Shown: positions 1 through 10,064, counted from the stretch's first letter. The stretch is 64,000 nt of DNA from Methylobacterium sp. W2 (GCF_020662345.1 NZ_VMOA01000019.1:1-64000); one strand, 5' to 3'. Numbers and translations are program-made. Notes: a model not told the origin generated them from the letters alone.

Positions 1-909
1 ACCCCGCCACCGCCCCCGGCCGCCGAGCTCGCCCTCCTGAAGGACGAGGTCACCACGTGGTTCGCAAGCCTGCGCGACCGGATCGTGGCGGAACTGGAAG
101 CCATCGAGGCGGAGGCCGAAGGGCCGTTCCATCCCGATGCCCCGGCCGAGGCCGGTCGCTTCGTGAAGACACCCTGGCAGCGCACCGACCATAGCGGCAC
201 GCCCGGCGGCGGCGGCACCATGGCGATGCTGCATGGCCGTGTGTTCGAGAAGGCCGGCGTCCACGTCTCGCAGGTCTTCGGCGAGTTCGCCCCGGAATTT
301 CGCGCTCAGATGCCGGGCGCGGCGGAAGACCCGCGCTTCTACGCCACGGGCATCTCGCTCATCGTCCACCCCTGGAACCCGAACGTGCCGACGGTTCACA
401 TGAACACCCGCTTCGTCTCCACGACGAAGACCTGGTTCGGCGGCGGCGCCGATCTGACCCCCGTCCTTGACCGGCGGCGGACCCAGGACGATCCCGACAC
501 GCTGCGATTCCACGCGGCGATGAAGGCGGCCTGCGACGCTCACGCGCCGGCGGCGGATTACACCCGCTACAAGGCGTGGTGCGAGGAATACTTCTTCCTC
601 AAGCACCGCAACGAGCCCCGCGGAATTGGCGGAATCTTCTACGATTATCATTGGACCGGCGATCCGAAGGCCGATCTCGCCTTCACCAGGGATGTCGGCC
701 TCGCCTTCCTCGACGCCTATCCGGCCATCGTGCGCGCAAATCTCGCGAGCGCCTGGACCGAGGCGGATCGGCTCGAGCAGCAGGTGCGGCGCGGGCGCTA
801 CGTGGAATTCAACCTGCTCTACGACCGGGGCACCATCTTCGGCTTGAAGACCGGCGGCAACGTCGCCTCGATCCTGTCCTCGCTGCCGCCCACCGTGCGC
901 TGGCCGTGA
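1..909 (+). CDS. hemF: Oxygen-dependent coproporphyrinogen III oxidase (5' end outside the window)
   Basis: Converts coproporphyrinogen III to protoporphyrinogen IX with O2, a late step of heme synthesis in the cytosol. The frame is open to base 1, so the N-terminus is cut off; the residues before the GTG at 85 (WFASLRDRI) still read like HemF, so that GTG is internal rather than the start. Seen: VHMNTRFV with the conserved His, GGGADLTP, the block [19 protein letters not shown], and the C-terminal [17 protein letters not shown], all family signatures. The stop at 907-909 overlaps the GTG start of the next gene (GTGA), which suggests translational coupling with the helicase downstream. Identity is certain; only the true start is missing. 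Confidence 0.95.
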   Translation, partial: TPPPPPAAELALLKDEVTTWFASLRDRIVAELEAIEAEAEGPFHPDAPAEAGRFVKTPWQRTDHSGTPGGGGTMAMLHGRVFEKAGVHVSQVFGEFAPEFRAQMPGAAEDPRFYATGISLIVHPWNPNVPTVHMNTRFVSTTKTWFGGGADLTPVLDRRRTQDDPDTLRFHAAMKAACDAHAPAADYTRYKAWCEEYFFLKHRNEPRGIGGIFYDYHWTGDPKADLAFTRDVGLAFLDAYPAIVRANLASAWTEADRLEQQVRRGRYVEFNLLYDRGTIFGLKTGGNVASILSSLPPTVRWP

Positions 910-2024
910 GCGACGACCTACCGACCCGCTACGCGCCGCAGCAGGACGCGGCGCTGAAAGCCATCGCCGAATGGCGCAAGGCCGGTGGCCCGCAGGTGTT
1001 CCGCCTGTTCGGCTATGCCGGCACCGGCAAGACCACCCTGGCGCGTCGCATCGCCGACGATGTGGAGGGCACGGTCGTCTTCGGCGCCTTCACGGGCAAG
1101 GCCGCCTCGGTGATGCGGTCGAAGGGCTGCCACGATGCCGCGACGATCCACAGCCTGATCTATCGCAGCAAGGAGACCGAGGAGGGAGGGCCGGCCTTCA
1201 CCCTCAACCGCACCGGGCCGGTCTCCAAGGCGGAACTCGTCGTCATCGACGAGTGCTCCATGGTCGATTCGGATCTCGGCAACGACCTCCTCTCCTTCGA
1301 CAAGCCGGTGCTGGTCCTCGGCGATCCCGCCCAATTGCCCCCGGTGCGCGGCGGCGGGTTCTTCACCGAGGCCGAGCCCGACGTGATGCTCACCGACGTG
1401 CACCGGCAGGCCGCCGACGACCCGATCGTGCGCATGGCCATGACGATCCGCGAAGGCGGCCGGCTCAGCATCGGCGAGTACGGCGAGAGCCGTGTGGTCT
1501 CGCGCCGCTCCCTCGACCCGTCGAGCGTGCTCGAATGCGACCAGGTCCTGGTCGGGATGAACAAGACGCGGCGGCTCTACAACAACCGCCTGCGGGAACT
1601 CGCGGGTCATACCGATCCGATGCCGGCGGTGGGCGAGAAGCTGGTCTGCCTGCGCAACGACCGGACGAAGGGCCTGCTCAACGGATCGACCTGGACGGTC
1701 CATGCCCTTCGCGCCGCGCCCCGCGCCGACACGGTCCGCCTCGATGTCGTGCCCGACGACGACCCGGCCCTGCGCCGCCGGCCCATCGACATCAAGGTCC
1801 TGCGGGCGGTGATGTCGGGCTCCGAGGAGGAGATCCCGGCCTTCCTCAAGCGTGAGACCGACGAGTTCACCTATGGCTACGCCCTCACCGTCCATAAGGC
1901 TCAGGGTTCGCAATGGGACAACGTCGTCCTGTTCGACGAATCCTTCGCCTTCCGCGAGCACCGGGCGCGCTGGCTCTATACCGGGCTGACCCGCGCCGCC
2001 CGCGCCATCACCGTGGTGGTGTAG
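906..2024 (+). CDS. RecD-like ATP-dependent helicase (superfamily 1)
   Basis: A compact 372-residue SF1 helicase/AAA protein. Seen: Walker [10 protein letters not shown] near residues 36-44, Walker [11 protein letters not shown] near 110, motif [13 protein letters not shown], then the UvrD/RecD C-terminal signature [14 protein letters not shown] and motif [10 protein letters not shown] close to the end. It has no extra nuclease domain, and it is much shorter than RecD or RecD2, so it is a stand-alone motor, probably acting on DNA ends or stalled replication structures (inference). The GTG at 906 overlaps the hemF stop by 4 bases and is taken as start because everything upstream in this frame is antisense-like translation of hemF. 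The reading frame stays open upstream to 576, but that part has no helicase similarity. Confidence 0.85.
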   Translation: MSDDLPTRYAPQQDAALKAIAEWRKAGGPQVFRLFGYAGTGKTTLARRIADDVEGTVVFGAFTGKAASVMRSKGCHDAATIHSLIYRSKETEEGGPAFTLNRTGPVSKAELVVIDECSMVDSDLGNDLLSFDKPVLVLGDPAQLPPVRGGGFFTEAEPDVMLTDVHRQAADDPIVRMAMTIREGGRLSIGEYGESRVVSRRSLDPSSVLECDQVLVGMNKTRRLYNNRLRELAGHTDPMPAVGEKLVCLRNDRTKGLLNGSTWTVHALRAAPRADTVRLDVVPDDDPALRRRPIDIKVLRAVMSGSEEEIPAFLKRETDEFTYGYALTVHKAQGSQWDNVVLFDESFAFREHRARWLYTGLTRAARAITVVV

Positions 2025-2104
2025 CACCGCGTCTGCTTGCGGAGGGAGTGGCATCCGGGCGACCCGCCACCCACCTGAGCGCAGAAACCCTTTGGAGAGA
2101 CGCC

Positions 2105-2671
2105 TTGTCCCACGACCGATCCGGCCCGCCGCAAATGCACGCCACCACGATCCTGATGGTCCGCAAGGGCGGCAAGGTGGTCATCGGCGGTGACGGGCAG
2201 GTCAGCCTCGGTCAGACCATCGTGAAGGGCAATGCCCGCAAGGTGCGCCGCCTCGCCAAGGGCTCCGTCATCGGCGGCTTCGCCGGCGCCACCGCCGATG
2301 CCTTCACTCTGTTCGAACGGCTCGAAGCCAAGCTCGATCAGTATCCCGGTCAGCTGACCCGCGCCTGTGTCGAACTCACCAAGGATTGGCGCACCGACCG
2401 CTACCTTCGGCGCCTCGAAGCGATGATGCTGGTGGCGGACAAGGATGTCAGCCTGCTCCTGTCCGGCGCCGGCGACGTGCTGGAGCCGGAAGGCGGGGTC
2501 ATGGCGATCGGATCGGGCGGGAACTACGCCCTGGCCGCCGCCCGCGCGCTTGAGGATGGCGAGCACGATGCGGAGGCGATCGTGCGGCGAGCACTCGGCA
2601 TCGCGGCGGAGATCTGTGTCTACACGAACGGCAATCTCGTCATCGAGCAATTGGAGATTTCTGCATCTTAA
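2105..2671 (+). CDS. hslV: ATP-dependent protease proteolytic subunit HslV (ClpQ)
   Basis: Threonine peptidase that forms the double-hexamer core of the HslUV protease and degrades proteins fed to it by HslU. Seen: the mature N-terminus [19 protein letters not shown] with the nucleophile Thr at residue 14 of this model, [14 protein letters not shown] and the Na+-site region near the C-terminus. The TTG at 2105 has GGAGA 6-7 bases upstream; the ATG at 2135 (residue 11) has no clear ribosome site, so I prefer TTG, which gives a 13-residue propeptide removed by self-processing. Propeptides of this kind are usual in the family. The partner hslU is not adjacent: a chemoreceptor gene lies between them. 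Confidence 0.93.
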   Translation: MSHDRSGPPQMHATTILMVRKGGKVVIGGDGQVSLGQTIVKGNARKVRRLAKGSVIGGFAGATADAFTLFERLEAKLDQYPGQLTRACVELTKDWRTDRYLRRLEAMMLVADKDVSLLLSGAGDVLEPEGGVMAIGSGGNYALAAARALEDGEHDAEAIVRRALGIAAEICVYTNGNLVIEQLEISAS

Positions 2672-2759
2672 TGCCGGGTCGAAGGCCCGATTAACGTAAA
2701 CTTGTCGATATTCCCCTAGCGCTGAGGCCTGACTTTCTTCAGGAATCCGGTCGATTGCG

Positions 2760-4430
2760 ATGCGCATCAGGGCAAAAATTCTCGGTTTCGTCGGTCTCTG
2801 CTCGATGGTGACGCTCGTCATTGCCACGATTAGTGTCGTGTCGTTGCAAACCTTCAACATGGCGCTGACGGATGCGAAACTGGCGTCTCAGCGTGCCCTC
2901 GACGCCGCGAACATGAACCGGATCGTCACCAGCGTCGTGGTCGAGTCGCGCGGCATCTACGCGGCCAAAGATACCCGGGATGCAGAGAAATACGCGGTCC
3001 GTCTGAAGAAGAACTTGGAGGCTATGAACGCCCTCCTCACCGCCTGGGCCCCGAGAGTGCCTGCGAGCGAGCGTCCGCTCTTCGACAAGATCGTGGCCGA
3101 GGCTGCGAGCTTCACCATCCTTCGCACCGAGACCGTACGGCTCGGCACGCAGGTTTCGCCGATGGCGGCCGCCGAACAGGGCTTCAACGAAGCCAACCGC
3201 GCCAACCGTCAGGCTTTTCAGGACAGTATCGAAAAGCTCGTGGCGCATAGCTCCGCCGAGGTGGAGGCCATCGATCGATGGACCAACGATCTCTACGGGG
3301 AGCGCCTGAACCTGCTCCTCGCCCTGGCCATCGCCGGAACCCTCGGCAGCCTCCTCATCGGCGGCTTCGTCGGAACGCGGGAGATCGCCCGGCCCCTGTC
3401 AGGCGTCTCTGCTGCGATCCGCCGCCTGTCGGAGGGTGATCTCACCCTGCCCGAGTCGAGGGTCCGCCGCGACGAGATCGGCGAGATCTGGACCAGCATG
3501 CGGGTCTTTTCGGCGACGATGAAAGAGGCGGCGGACCTGCGTACCACTCAGGACCAGGCCGCCGGCATCGCGTCCCAGCGTCGCCGTGGCGAGAGAAACG
3601 AGCTTGCGGATCGCTTCCAGGGCAGCGTCGGAAACCTCGTCGAGACGCTGGCCGGCTCGGCGGCCGAGATGGAACTCACCGCCCGCGCGATGGCGGCCAA
3701 TGCCGACCAGACCAACCGGCAATCCACCGCGGTGATGAATGCGGCCTACGAGACGGCCATGAACGTTCAGGCCGTCGCGGCGGCCACCGAGGAACTCGCC
3801 GCCACCGCCAACGAGATCGGCGCACAGGTCACCCACACGTCCACCGCCGCAGCCGGTGCGGTGGAAAGCGCGCGCCGTACCACGGAGCGGGTCCGGGTCC
3901 TCGCCGACAGCGCCTCCCGCATCGGCGACGTGGTCGCCCTGATCTCCAGCATCGCCAGCCAGACCAACCTGCTCGCCCTCAACGCCACGATCGAGGCAGC
4001 TCGCGCCGGTGAGGCCGGCCGCGGATTTGCGGTGGTCGCCGCCGAGGTGAAGGGGCTCGCCGCTCAGACCGCGAAGGCGACGGACGAGATCACCGCGCAG
4101 ATCGCGACGATCCAGGAGGCGACCCGCGATACGGTGGGTGCCATCGAGGAGATCGGCTCCACCATCGGCAGCGTCCACACGATCGCGATGGGTGTCGCGG
4201 CGGCGGTGGAGGAACAGCAGGTGGCGACCCAGGAGATCGCCCGTAGCGTCAGCGACGCGGCGCGCGGAACCCAGGCGGTCACCGACACCATCGCGGACGT
4301 GCAGGTCGCGGCGGTTCAGACCGGAGCCGGCGCATCCCAGGTGCTGGCGGCGGCCGAGCAGCTGACGCGCCAGTCACTGAGCCTCGGGCACGAGGTCGAG
4401 GGTTTCGTCGGCGGCATCCGGGCCGCCTGA
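2760..4430 (+). CDS. Methyl-accepting chemotaxis protein
   Basis: Inner-membrane chemoreceptor that senses a periplasmic signal and controls CheA. Layout of the 556 residues: TM helix about 8-30; a periplasmic helical bundle of about 150 residues (four-helix-bundle type, ligand unknown); second TM about 187-209; HAMP domain about 210-262 ([21 protein letters not shown]); long cytoplasmic coiled coil with the hairpin tip [19 protein letters not shown]. No CheR/CheB tether pentapeptide is visible at the C-terminus (ends GGIRAA). It stands alone between hslV and hslU with its own upstream gap of 88 bases. A cheZ homologue lies 10 kb away. Confidence 0.93.
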   Translation: MRIRAKILGFVGLCSMVTLVIATISVVSLQTFNMALTDAKLASQRALDAANMNRIVTSVVVESRGIYAAKDTRDAEKYAVRLKKNLEAMNALLTAWAPRVPASERPLFDKIVAEAASFTILRTETVRLGTQVSPMAAAEQGFNEANRANRQAFQDSIEKLVAHSSAEVEAIDRWTNDLYGERLNLLLALAIAGTLGSLLIGGFVGTREIARPLSGVSAAIRRLSEGDLTLPESRVRRDEIGEIWTSMRVFSATMKEAADLRTTQDQAAGIASQRRRGERNELADRFQGSVGNLVETLAGSAAEMELTARAMAANADQTNRQSTAVMNAAYETAMNVQAVAAATEELAATANEIGAQVTHTSTAAAGAVESARRTTERVRVLADSASRIGDVVALISSIASQTNLLALNATIEAARAGEAGRGFAVVAAEVKGLAAQTAKATDEITAQIATIQEATRDTVGAIEEIGSTIGSVHTIAMGVAAAVEEQQVATQEIARSVSDAARGTQAVTDTIADVQVAAVQTGAGASQVLAAAEQLTRQSLSLGHEVEGFVGGIRAA

Positions 4431-4476
4431 GCGCTGCCCCGAAGCATCTGGAAAGGACGGCCGCCGACGCTTAGAT

Positions 4477-4502
4477 CGGGATCGTGTCAGATCTCGATCC
4501 CG
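4477..4502 (+). other. Inverted repeat in the leader of hslU
   Basis: CGGGATCG at 4477-4484 pairs with CGATCCCG at 4495-4502 around a 10-base loop. There is no T tract behind it, so it is a weak terminator candidate for the chemoreceptor gene or a leader hairpin of hslU. The rest of the 205-base gap shows nothing I recognise, including no convincing RpoH promoter. Confidence 0.3.
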
Positions 4503-4635
4503 TGCCGACCCGCCCACAGGGTTCCGCCTTTGGCTCGCCCCGTCCGCGTACCGGCGGGCGGCGCGTCCGTACGGATCGACTGCGCGCCCTCCCCTCTTCT
4601 CGGGCAGCGCAGCTGCCGCATCCGACCGGAGCGTG

Positions 4636-5949
4636 ATGACAACCTTCTCCCCCCGCGAAATCGTCTCCGAGCTCGACCGGTTCATCGTCGGCCAGCACGA
4701 TGCCAAGCGCGCCGTCGCCATTGCCCTGCGCAACCGCTGGCGTCGTCAGCAGCTCGTCGGTCCCTTGCGGGAGGAAGTGGCGCCCAAGAACATTCTGATG
4801 ATCGGCCCCACGGGCTGCGGCAAGACCGAGATCGCCCGCCGATTGGCCAAGCTCGCCGGCGCACCGTTTCTCAAGATCGAGGCGACGAAGTTCACGGAGG
4901 TCGGCTATGTCGGCCGCGACGTAGAGCAGATCATCCGCGACCTCGTGGAGGTCGGCATCGGCCTCAAGCGCGAGGAGAAGCGCCGCTCGGTCCAGGCCAA
5001 GGCCGAGGCGGCGGCGGAATCGCGTATCCTCGATGCCCTGGTCGGGCCGACATCGGGCCAGGCCACCCGCGACAGTTTCCGCAAGAAGCTCAGGGCCAGC
5101 GAGCTCGACGACAAGGAGGTCGAGATCGAGCTGTCGGGCGGATCGCCCTCCGGCCTGCCGATGTTCGAGATCCCGGGGATGCCGGGCGCGTCCATGGGGG
5201 CGGTCAACCTCGGCGATATGCTCGGTAAGGCGCTCGGCGGCCAGAAGGGCAAGCCGAAGCGGATGACCGTGCGCGAGGCCTATGCGCCCCTGCTCGCCGA
5301 GGAATCCGACAAGCTGGTGGATACGGAATCCCTCACGCAGGAGGCGATCCGCGAGGTCGAGAACAACGGCATCGTCTTCCTCGACGAGATCGACAAGATC
5401 TGCGCCAAGGAAGGCCGCTCGTCGGCCGATGTGTCCCGCGAGGGCGTGCAGCGCGATCTGCTGCCGCTGATCGAGGGAACCACGGTGGCGACGAAGCACG
5501 GTCCGGTGAAGACCGACCACATCCTGTTCATCGCCAGCGGCGCCTTCCACGTCTCGAAGCCGTCGGATCTCCTACCGGAACTGCAGGGGCGCCTGCCGAT
5601 CCGTGTCGAGTTGCAGCCGCTCACCGTGGAGGATTTCAAGCAGATCCTCACCACCACCGAGGCGAGCCTGCTCAAACAGACCGTGGCGCTGATGGCGACG
5701 GAAGGCGTGACCCTCGATTTCACCGACGACGCCGTGGACGCACTGGCACGGGTCGCCGTCGAGGTGAACAATTCGGTGGAGAATATCGGGGCGCGCCGGC
5801 TCCAGACCGTGCTGGAGCGGGTGATCGACGACATCTCCTTCACCGCCACCGACCGGTCCGGTGAGACCGTGCCGATCGATGCGGCCTATGTCCGCGAGCG
5901 CGTCGAGAGCCTTGCGGCCAATGCCGATCTGAGCCGATTCATCCTGTAG
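4636..5949 (+). CDS. hslU: ATP-dependent protease ATPase subunit HslU (ClpY)
   Basis: AAA+ unfoldase that docks on HslV and drives substrates into it. Seen in 437 residues: N-terminal [20 protein letters not shown], Walker [10 protein letters not shown] about residues 57-65, the charged I-domain in the middle, Walker [10 protein letters not shown] about 250, sensor and arginine-finger region, and the C-terminal LSRFIL tail that inserts into HslV. The ATG at 4636 is chosen over the in-frame GTG at 4633 because the GGAG at 4628-4631 sits at a usable distance from the ATG and the family starts MTTFSP. It is separated from hslV by the 1.7-kb chemoreceptor gene, so the pair is not a simple bicistron here. 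Confidence 0.96.
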   Translation: MTTFSPREIVSELDRFIVGQHDAKRAVAIALRNRWRRQQLVGPLREEVAPKNILMIGPTGCGKTEIARRLAKLAGAPFLKIEATKFTEVGYVGRDVEQIIRDLVEVGIGLKREEKRRSVQAKAEAAAESRILDALVGPTSGQATRDSFRKKLRASELDDKEVEIELSGGSPSGLPMFEIPGMPGASMGAVNLGDMLGKALGGQKGKPKRMTVREAYAPLLAEESDKLVDTESLTQEAIREVENNGIVFLDEIDKICAKEGRSSADVSREGVQRDLLPLIEGTTVATKHGPVKTDHILFIASGAFHVSKPSDLLPELQGRLPIRVELQPLTVEDFKQILTTTEASLLKQTVALMATEGVTLDFTDDAVDALARVAVEVNNSVENIGARRLQTVLERVIDDISFTATDRSGETVPIDAAYVRERVESLAANADLSRFIL

Positions 5950-5969
5950 CCCGAGGTGACGTCGGTCCG

Positions 5970-7034
5970 TCAGACCGACCAGACCTGGCCGGGCCGCAGG
6001 GGAATGAAGCGGGCGGGATCGATCCCGTCCGCTTCGCAGGCCGCCAGCAGTGCCTCCACCGGCTCCTCGATGCCCTCGTCGGTGAGGCGGAACGTGCCCC
6101 AATGGTGGCCGAGCATCTGCTCGGCCCCGAGCAGCTTGGCCGCTACGACAGCGTCGGCTGGGTTCATGTGCTGGCCCTTCATGAACCAGCGCGGCTCGTA
6201 GGCCCCGATCGGCAGGGTGGCGAGGCGCGGGGGACCGAAGCGGTCGCGGGCATCGCGGAAGATCGCACCATCGGCGAGACCGGTATCCCCGGAATGATAG
6301 AGGACGCCGGACGGGCTCGTCAGGACGTAGGAGCACCACAGCGCCATGCGCTTGTCGTTCAGGCCCCGGGCCGACCAGTGATTGGCGGGAGTCATGTGTA
6401 CGGTGAGCCCGCCGCCGAGATCGACGGACTGGCCCCAATCGCACGTCTCCACATGCATCGTATCGTCGAAGGACCGCAGGATGCTGTCGTTGCCCAGCGG
6501 CGCCACGATCAGGGGCTGATGGTCCTGCCAGAGCCGGGCCACGGTCGGCCCGTCGAGATGGTCGTAATGGTTGTGGGTGATCAGCACGACGTCGATGGGC
6601 GGAAGCGCATCGAAGGCGATGCCCGGCGGATTGACCCGTTTCGGACCCGCCACGGAGATGGGGCTGGCGCGCTGGGCGTAGACCGGGTCGACGAGGATGT
6701 TGCGGCGGCCGACCTGGAACAGATAACTCGCATGGCCGATGAGCGACACGCGTAAGCCCTCCACCCGTTCGGGGGGCGTATCGCTGAAGGGGCTCGGAAA
6801 CGAGGCCGGCCACGCAACGCCGGCCCGCTCACGCTTCCAGCGCAGGATGTCGGCGAGCACCTTGTCCGCCGGCTGATCGACGCCGTGGAACTGCAGCCCG
6901 TCGAAATGGTCGGTCACGGGCCCGCTATAATACGGGTTTCGGCCCTTGCTGCGCCGGTGCGCCGCGTAGCCGACACCACCGAGGGTCATGACGGTGATCG
7001 CGGAGAGGGTCGCGAGAAGGCTTTGCCGTTTCAT
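5970..7034 (-). CDS. MBL-fold metal-dependent hydrolase (NAPE-PLD/UlaG-like)
   Basis: Metallo-beta-lactamase-fold enzyme of the L-ascorbate-lactonase / NAPE-phospholipase D-like group. Seen in 354 residues: an N-terminal hydrophobic stretch (about 7-27) that may anchor or export it, IGHASYLFQ, the metal motif THNHYDHLD about residue 150, HSGDTG with the bridging Asp, GAYEPRWFMKGQHMNP, and GHHWGTF with the last metal His. Substrate cannot be told from sequence; phospholipid-like or lactone substrates are known in the family. The start is the ATG at 7034; ten more codons are open upstream. It converges on hslU with 20 bases between the stops. Confidence 0.85.
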   Translation of the reverse strand: MKRQSLLATLSAITVMTLGGVGYAAHRRSKGRNPYYSGPVTDHFDGLQFHGVDQPADKVLADILRWKRERAGVAWPASFPSPFSDTPPERVEGLRVSLIGHASYLFQVGRRNILVDPVYAQRASPISVAGPKRVNPPGIAFDALPPIDVVLITHNHYDHLDGPTVARLWQDHQPLIVAPLGNDSILRSFDDTMHVETCDWGQSVDLGGGLTVHMTPANHWSARGLNDKRMALWCSYVLTSPSGVLYHSGDTGLADGAIFRDARDRFGPPRLATLPIGAYEPRWFMKGQHMNPADAVVAAKLLGAEQMLGHHWGTFRLTDEGIEEPVEALLAACEADGIDPARFIPLRPGQVWSV

Positions 7035-7079
7035 CGTTCCGAGATGGCGGTGGCCGCCGCGCAATCAAGACGCCCTCCG

Positions 7080-7280
7080 TCAGGCTTCGCAGTCCTTGGG
7101 CATCACGGCCACCAGTTCTCCGGCGAGCGCGCGGATCTTTCGATGAGCCTCGACCTCGACTTCCTCGCGGGTCTTGTTCTCGGTCGGAATGGCGACGACG
7201 CCGGTGATCCGCCCATGCGCACCGATGAGCGTGAAATTGAATCGCCCCATGCGGCTGCGGCGAACGACGTAATGCGGCAA
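7080..7280 (-). CDS. Small conserved-looking protein of unknown function (TTG start)
   Basis: 66 residues beginning MPHYVVRRSRMGRFNF and ending KDCEA. It is mixed alpha/beta in composition with no TM segment or Cys pair, so probably a small soluble cytosolic protein; I do not recognise a family. What supports it as a gene is a strong AAGGAG eight bases before the TTG at 7278-7280, a tidy gap on both sides, and a composition unlike the antisense frames around it. An internal ATG at residue 11 is a possible alternative start but has no such ribosome site. It lies between the Rieske oxygenase and the MBL hydrolase on the same strand and could be cotranscribed with the hydrolase, 45 bases downstream. 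Confidence 0.6.
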   Translation of the reverse strand: MPHYVVRRSRMGRFNFTLIGAHGRITGVVAIPTENKTREEVEVEAHRKIRALAGELVAVMPKDCEA

Positions 7281-7347
7281 CGGTCTCGCTCCTTCCCGAA
7301 AGCATCGGTCTGAAAGGACGAGCTACGGGGCGGAGAGCCGGAAAGTT

Positions 7348-8457
7348 TCAGGACCGCCAGCGCAATTCCTGCAGCACCAGCGGGTTGCGGAAGGGCCGCG
7401 CCTCGCGCGCCGCCTGAAGAGCTTCGCGCTTGAGGCGGAAATACCATTGCGAGGGGAGATCGCTCTGGCCGAACAGCACCATCGTGGGCTTGCGGTCGAG
7501 GCCGGCCTGGGCGTGCTGGAGCACCTGCTGGTCCTGGGTCAGGAACTGCCGCATGAGCGGCCGCGCCAGGGGCTTCAGCAGGTTCAGGACCGGCATATTC
7601 CAGTAGAGCGCGTTCGTCAGCAGGGTCCGGTTATGCGTGAGCGGCGTCGCGAAAGTGTAGTTCGCCACGCGTTTCGGCCCGGCCTCGATCCGCTCCAGGC
7701 GCACGCCGGGCAGGCGGAACTCGATCTCCACCTCCGGTACGCCGCCGAGCAGCTTGTAGACCGGCGAACTCGTCGTGGTGGCATGGCTCGACATGGTGAA
7801 GCCGTGCGGCGTCGGGGTGAAGGTCTTCACCTTCTCGCGCAACTCCTTCGACGGGCGGAACCACCAGGAATCGTGGACGAAGGCCACATGGCCGGGATCG
7901 ACGAGGCTCAATGTGGTGAGGTCGAAGGACGCCTCCACCACGAGCTCGACCACGAGGGAGCCCGCCGCCTCGAACCCGAGTTCCGGCAGGGGCGGCAGGT
8001 CACCGCCCGGCGCCCCGAGATAGGGGTTGACCCAGACGAAACCGGCGCTCTCGCGAATGGGAAAGCGCTGGACCGTGATCCGGGTGAAATCCGCCGCATC
8101 CGCGGAGGACAAGGTGGGCACGTCGCGGCAGCGCCCGTCGGTGCCGAAGCGCCAGCCATGGAAGGGACAGGTCACGGCATCGCCGTCGAAGCGCCCCTTT
8201 GACAGGGCCATGCCCCGGTGCGGGCAGCGGTCGCGCATGGCGAAGGCGGCTCCGGCCTTGTCGCGGCCGAGGACGATCTGCTCGCCATTGAGTTCGACGG
8301 CACGCAGGCTGCCAGGCTTCAGCGTGTCGGATCGGCCGACGCAGTAGAACGCATCCGGCAGGGGCTGGCGCATGGCATCCGGGTCGAGGGCCGCTTCGTC
8401 GGTCGCCGGGTTCTTCGCCGTATCGGCCTTTGCCTGGGTCGGCGGGGATGAAAGCAT
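7348..8457 (-). CDS. Rieske non-heme iron oxygenase, alpha-subunit type
   Basis: Oxygenase component of a two-part aromatic or tetrapyrrole hydroxylase/demethylase. Seen: the Rieske [2Fe-2S] ligands CPHRG and CPFHGW in the first third, then DPGHVAFVHDSWWF, which matches the DPxHxxFxH mononuclear iron site of the VanA / pheophorbide-oxygenase-like branch. The C-terminal part carries the usual substrate-pocket beta sheet (less conserved). The 369-residue model starts at the ATG at 8457; ATG at 8529 (24 codons earlier) and at 8373 (28 codons later) are also possible because no strong ribosome site decides. No reductase or ferredoxin gene is adjacent, so electrons must come from elsewhere. Substrate unknown. 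Confidence 0.85.
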   Translation of the reverse strand: MLSSPPTQAKADTAKNPATDEAALDPDAMRQPLPDAFYCVGRSDTLKPGSLRAVELNGEQIVLGRDKAGAAFAMRDRCPHRGMALSKGRFDGDAVTCPFHGWRFGTDGRCRDVPTLSSADAADFTRITVQRFPIRESAGFVWVNPYLGAPGGDLPPLPELGFEAAGSLVVELVVEASFDLTTLSLVDPGHVAFVHDSWWFRPSKELREKVKTFTPTPHGFTMSSHATTTSSPVYKLLGGVPEVEIEFRLPGVRLERIEAGPKRVANYTFATPLTHNRTLLTNALYWNMPVLNLLKPLARPLMRQFLTQDQQVLQHAQAGLDRKPTMVLFGQSDLPSQWYFRLKREALQAAREARPFRNPLVLQELRWRS

Positions 8458-8616
8458 GATGGGCCGCGACTGTCCTGATGCGATCTCGTCTCCGGCGATG
8501 CCCGGCCGGTCGAGTGCCGGACGATGCATGGCGGAGAGCGCACCGTCTTACGCCTCGGTGGCGGCGGTGGCCATAAGCGTCAAAGGGACCGGTCGAGACC
8601 GTGATCTCCCCGAGAT

Positions 8617-9690
8617 CTATCCGGCGCTTGGTGCCACCTTCCGGCGCAGCAAAGCCACCGACTCGATCCACGCGATGATCTGCTTCTTGTGAACCAGAAT
8701 GGGCTTCTCGATGAAGGTCCAGGACATCCAGGCGCAGGCGAGCGACAAAGGCAGGGCGATCGCGAAATAGGCCGGGAAGGTCAGGCTCGCGCCGAAAATG
8801 TCGTAGGACAGCTTGATGATGGGGAAGTGGAACAGGAACACGCCGTAGGACAGGTCCCCGAACGGCACCTTGCGCGGGTCGGTCGCGCCGAGCCAGACGG
8901 TGACGTAGGCCACGGGAAAAGCGGCGAGATAGGACGTCTCGCGATAGGTGAGAAGCCCGGCGGCCAGGAGGAGGCTCGCCAGGAACAGGCCGCCGTCATG
9001 CGGGATGCGGTCGCGGTAGAGATGGATGAGGACGCCCGCAAGGAACGAGAAGATCAGCACCCGCCCTCCGAGCTGAGCGTAAGGGCTTTGATCGCCCGCC
9101 CCCACGGAGAAGACCGTGAGCCCGAGGGCGAGAACGCCGAGACCGGCGCCGAACAGGGCTCGCCGCCGGGTCGCCCCCACCAGAGCCAGGAGGATCAGGG
9201 CGAGGTAGCATTCGAGTTCGGTCGGGATGGTCCAGAGCTGAGCGTTTAGCATCTGGCCGCCGATGACCCCCGGCAGGGTGTAGTGGATGTATCCCACGAT
9301 ATTCAGGAAGTACGACAGGAATTCCGGTGAGGTGAAGTAGACCCCCAACGGCAAGACGGTGAAGATCGGCCCGAGCACTAGCGCCACCAGCACCGTCTCG
9401 AAGGCCAAGGCGGGGACGATGCGCAGGATTCGCAGCAGTGCGAATTAATGCAGGCGGGTCCGTGCGAGGCTTCCGGCCACCAAGAAGCCAGACAAGGCGA
9501 AGAACATCGGTAGGATGGCGGCGGGAAGTGCGCGGGCGGGACCGCCCCAGAACACCCGCACCGACTCGTCGAAATTCGCCACGGAATAGGAGTGCCAGAG
9601 TAGCACGGAGAGGGACAGGCCGATGCGCAGGTAATCGAAGCCCGACGTGTAGCCGGAGGCCTTCGCCATTTTAACGTCGATAGACGGCAT
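8617..9690 (-). pseudogene. Acyltransferase family 3 membrane protein, interrupted by an in-frame TAA
   Basis: O-acyltransferase (OafA/NodX type) that would acylate a cell-surface glycan at the inner membrane. Reading down the minus strand, the first part (FDYLRIGLSLSVLLWHS, PMFFALSGFLVAGSLARTR) is the classic N-terminal catalytic half with the His of LLWHS. The frame then meets a TAA at 9445-9447 and, without any shift, continues as LRILRIVPALAFETVL and the remaining TM helices to 8617. Readthrough would give about 357 residues, the normal family length, so a single base change separates it from an intact gene. Start is uncertain (ATG at 9690 or 9669, TTG at 9777). The 3' part could be made alone from a TTG at 9408 but would lack the catalytic His. 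Confidence 0.8.
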
Positions 9691-9974
9691 TGCCCGAAAG
9701 TCCACGGCATGCGACGCAGCCGCCTCCACCATGGTAAGCCCGTCGTCAGAAGGCTCCATCGTAACGCGGATGCGCAATCCGGTGTGACATTTGAACGCCC
9801 AACGTTAACGGCGCCGCGCTATGCGCGGACGGCCCACGGCCATCCCTCGCAGGTTCCCCGCATCGAGCACGGGAGAGCGAAAAGGAGGCCCCCAGCGGCG
9901 AGGCGCCGCGCCTGCCGCATCGGGGCTTTTCAAGCCGCGAATCCGTGACTAGCTTGGGGTTCTCGCAACGAACG

Positions 9975-9989
9975 AAAGGAGGTGATCCA
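9975..9989 (+). promoter_or_regulatory. Extreme Shine-Dalgarno sequence of the micro-ORF
   Basis: AAAGGAGGTGATCCAG at 9975-9990 is the exact complement of the alphaproteobacterial 16S rRNA 3' end over 16 bases. Its GGAGG core lies 7 bases before the GTG at 9990. Ordinary genes in this window use 4-6 matching bases. Confidence 0.7.
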
Positions 9990-10064
9990 GTGTCTCATTG
10001 CCTAAATCAGCCGCTTACCTCGGCTTACCGGACCTGGAACGTCGCCTCCGGCGCGCACGCCTAG
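9990..10064 (+). CDS. 24-residue micro-ORF with a full-length anti-16S ribosome site
   Basis: GTG start at 9990, TAG at 10062-10064; the peptide begins MSHCLNQPLTSAYRTW and ends ASGAHA. It has no signal peptide or TM helix and one Cys. Support: the 16-base complement to the 16S 3' end exactly in position for this GTG, and a strong hairpin terminator 57 bases after the stop (10121-10147), so the unit looks like a complete small transcript. It may be a true microprotein, a leader-type ORF whose translation matters more than its product, or a regulatory RNA that binds 30S subunits. No similarity to a known leader peptide is apparent to me. It sits in a 486-base gap between the broken acyltransferase and a coiled-coil gene. 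Confidence 0.5.
   Translation: MSHCLNQPLTSAYRTWNVASGAHA

Noticed and set aside
576..905. N-terminal extension of the RecD-like helicase
   Set aside because: It overlaps hemF in another frame, is Arg-rich like most off-frame translations, and helicase similarity starts only after the GTG at 906.
9975..9990. Fragment of a 16S rRNA gene
   Set aside because: The match to the 16S 3' end is 16 bases long and stops abruptly; neighbouring sequence is not rRNA, and its position before a GTG fits a Shine-Dalgarno.
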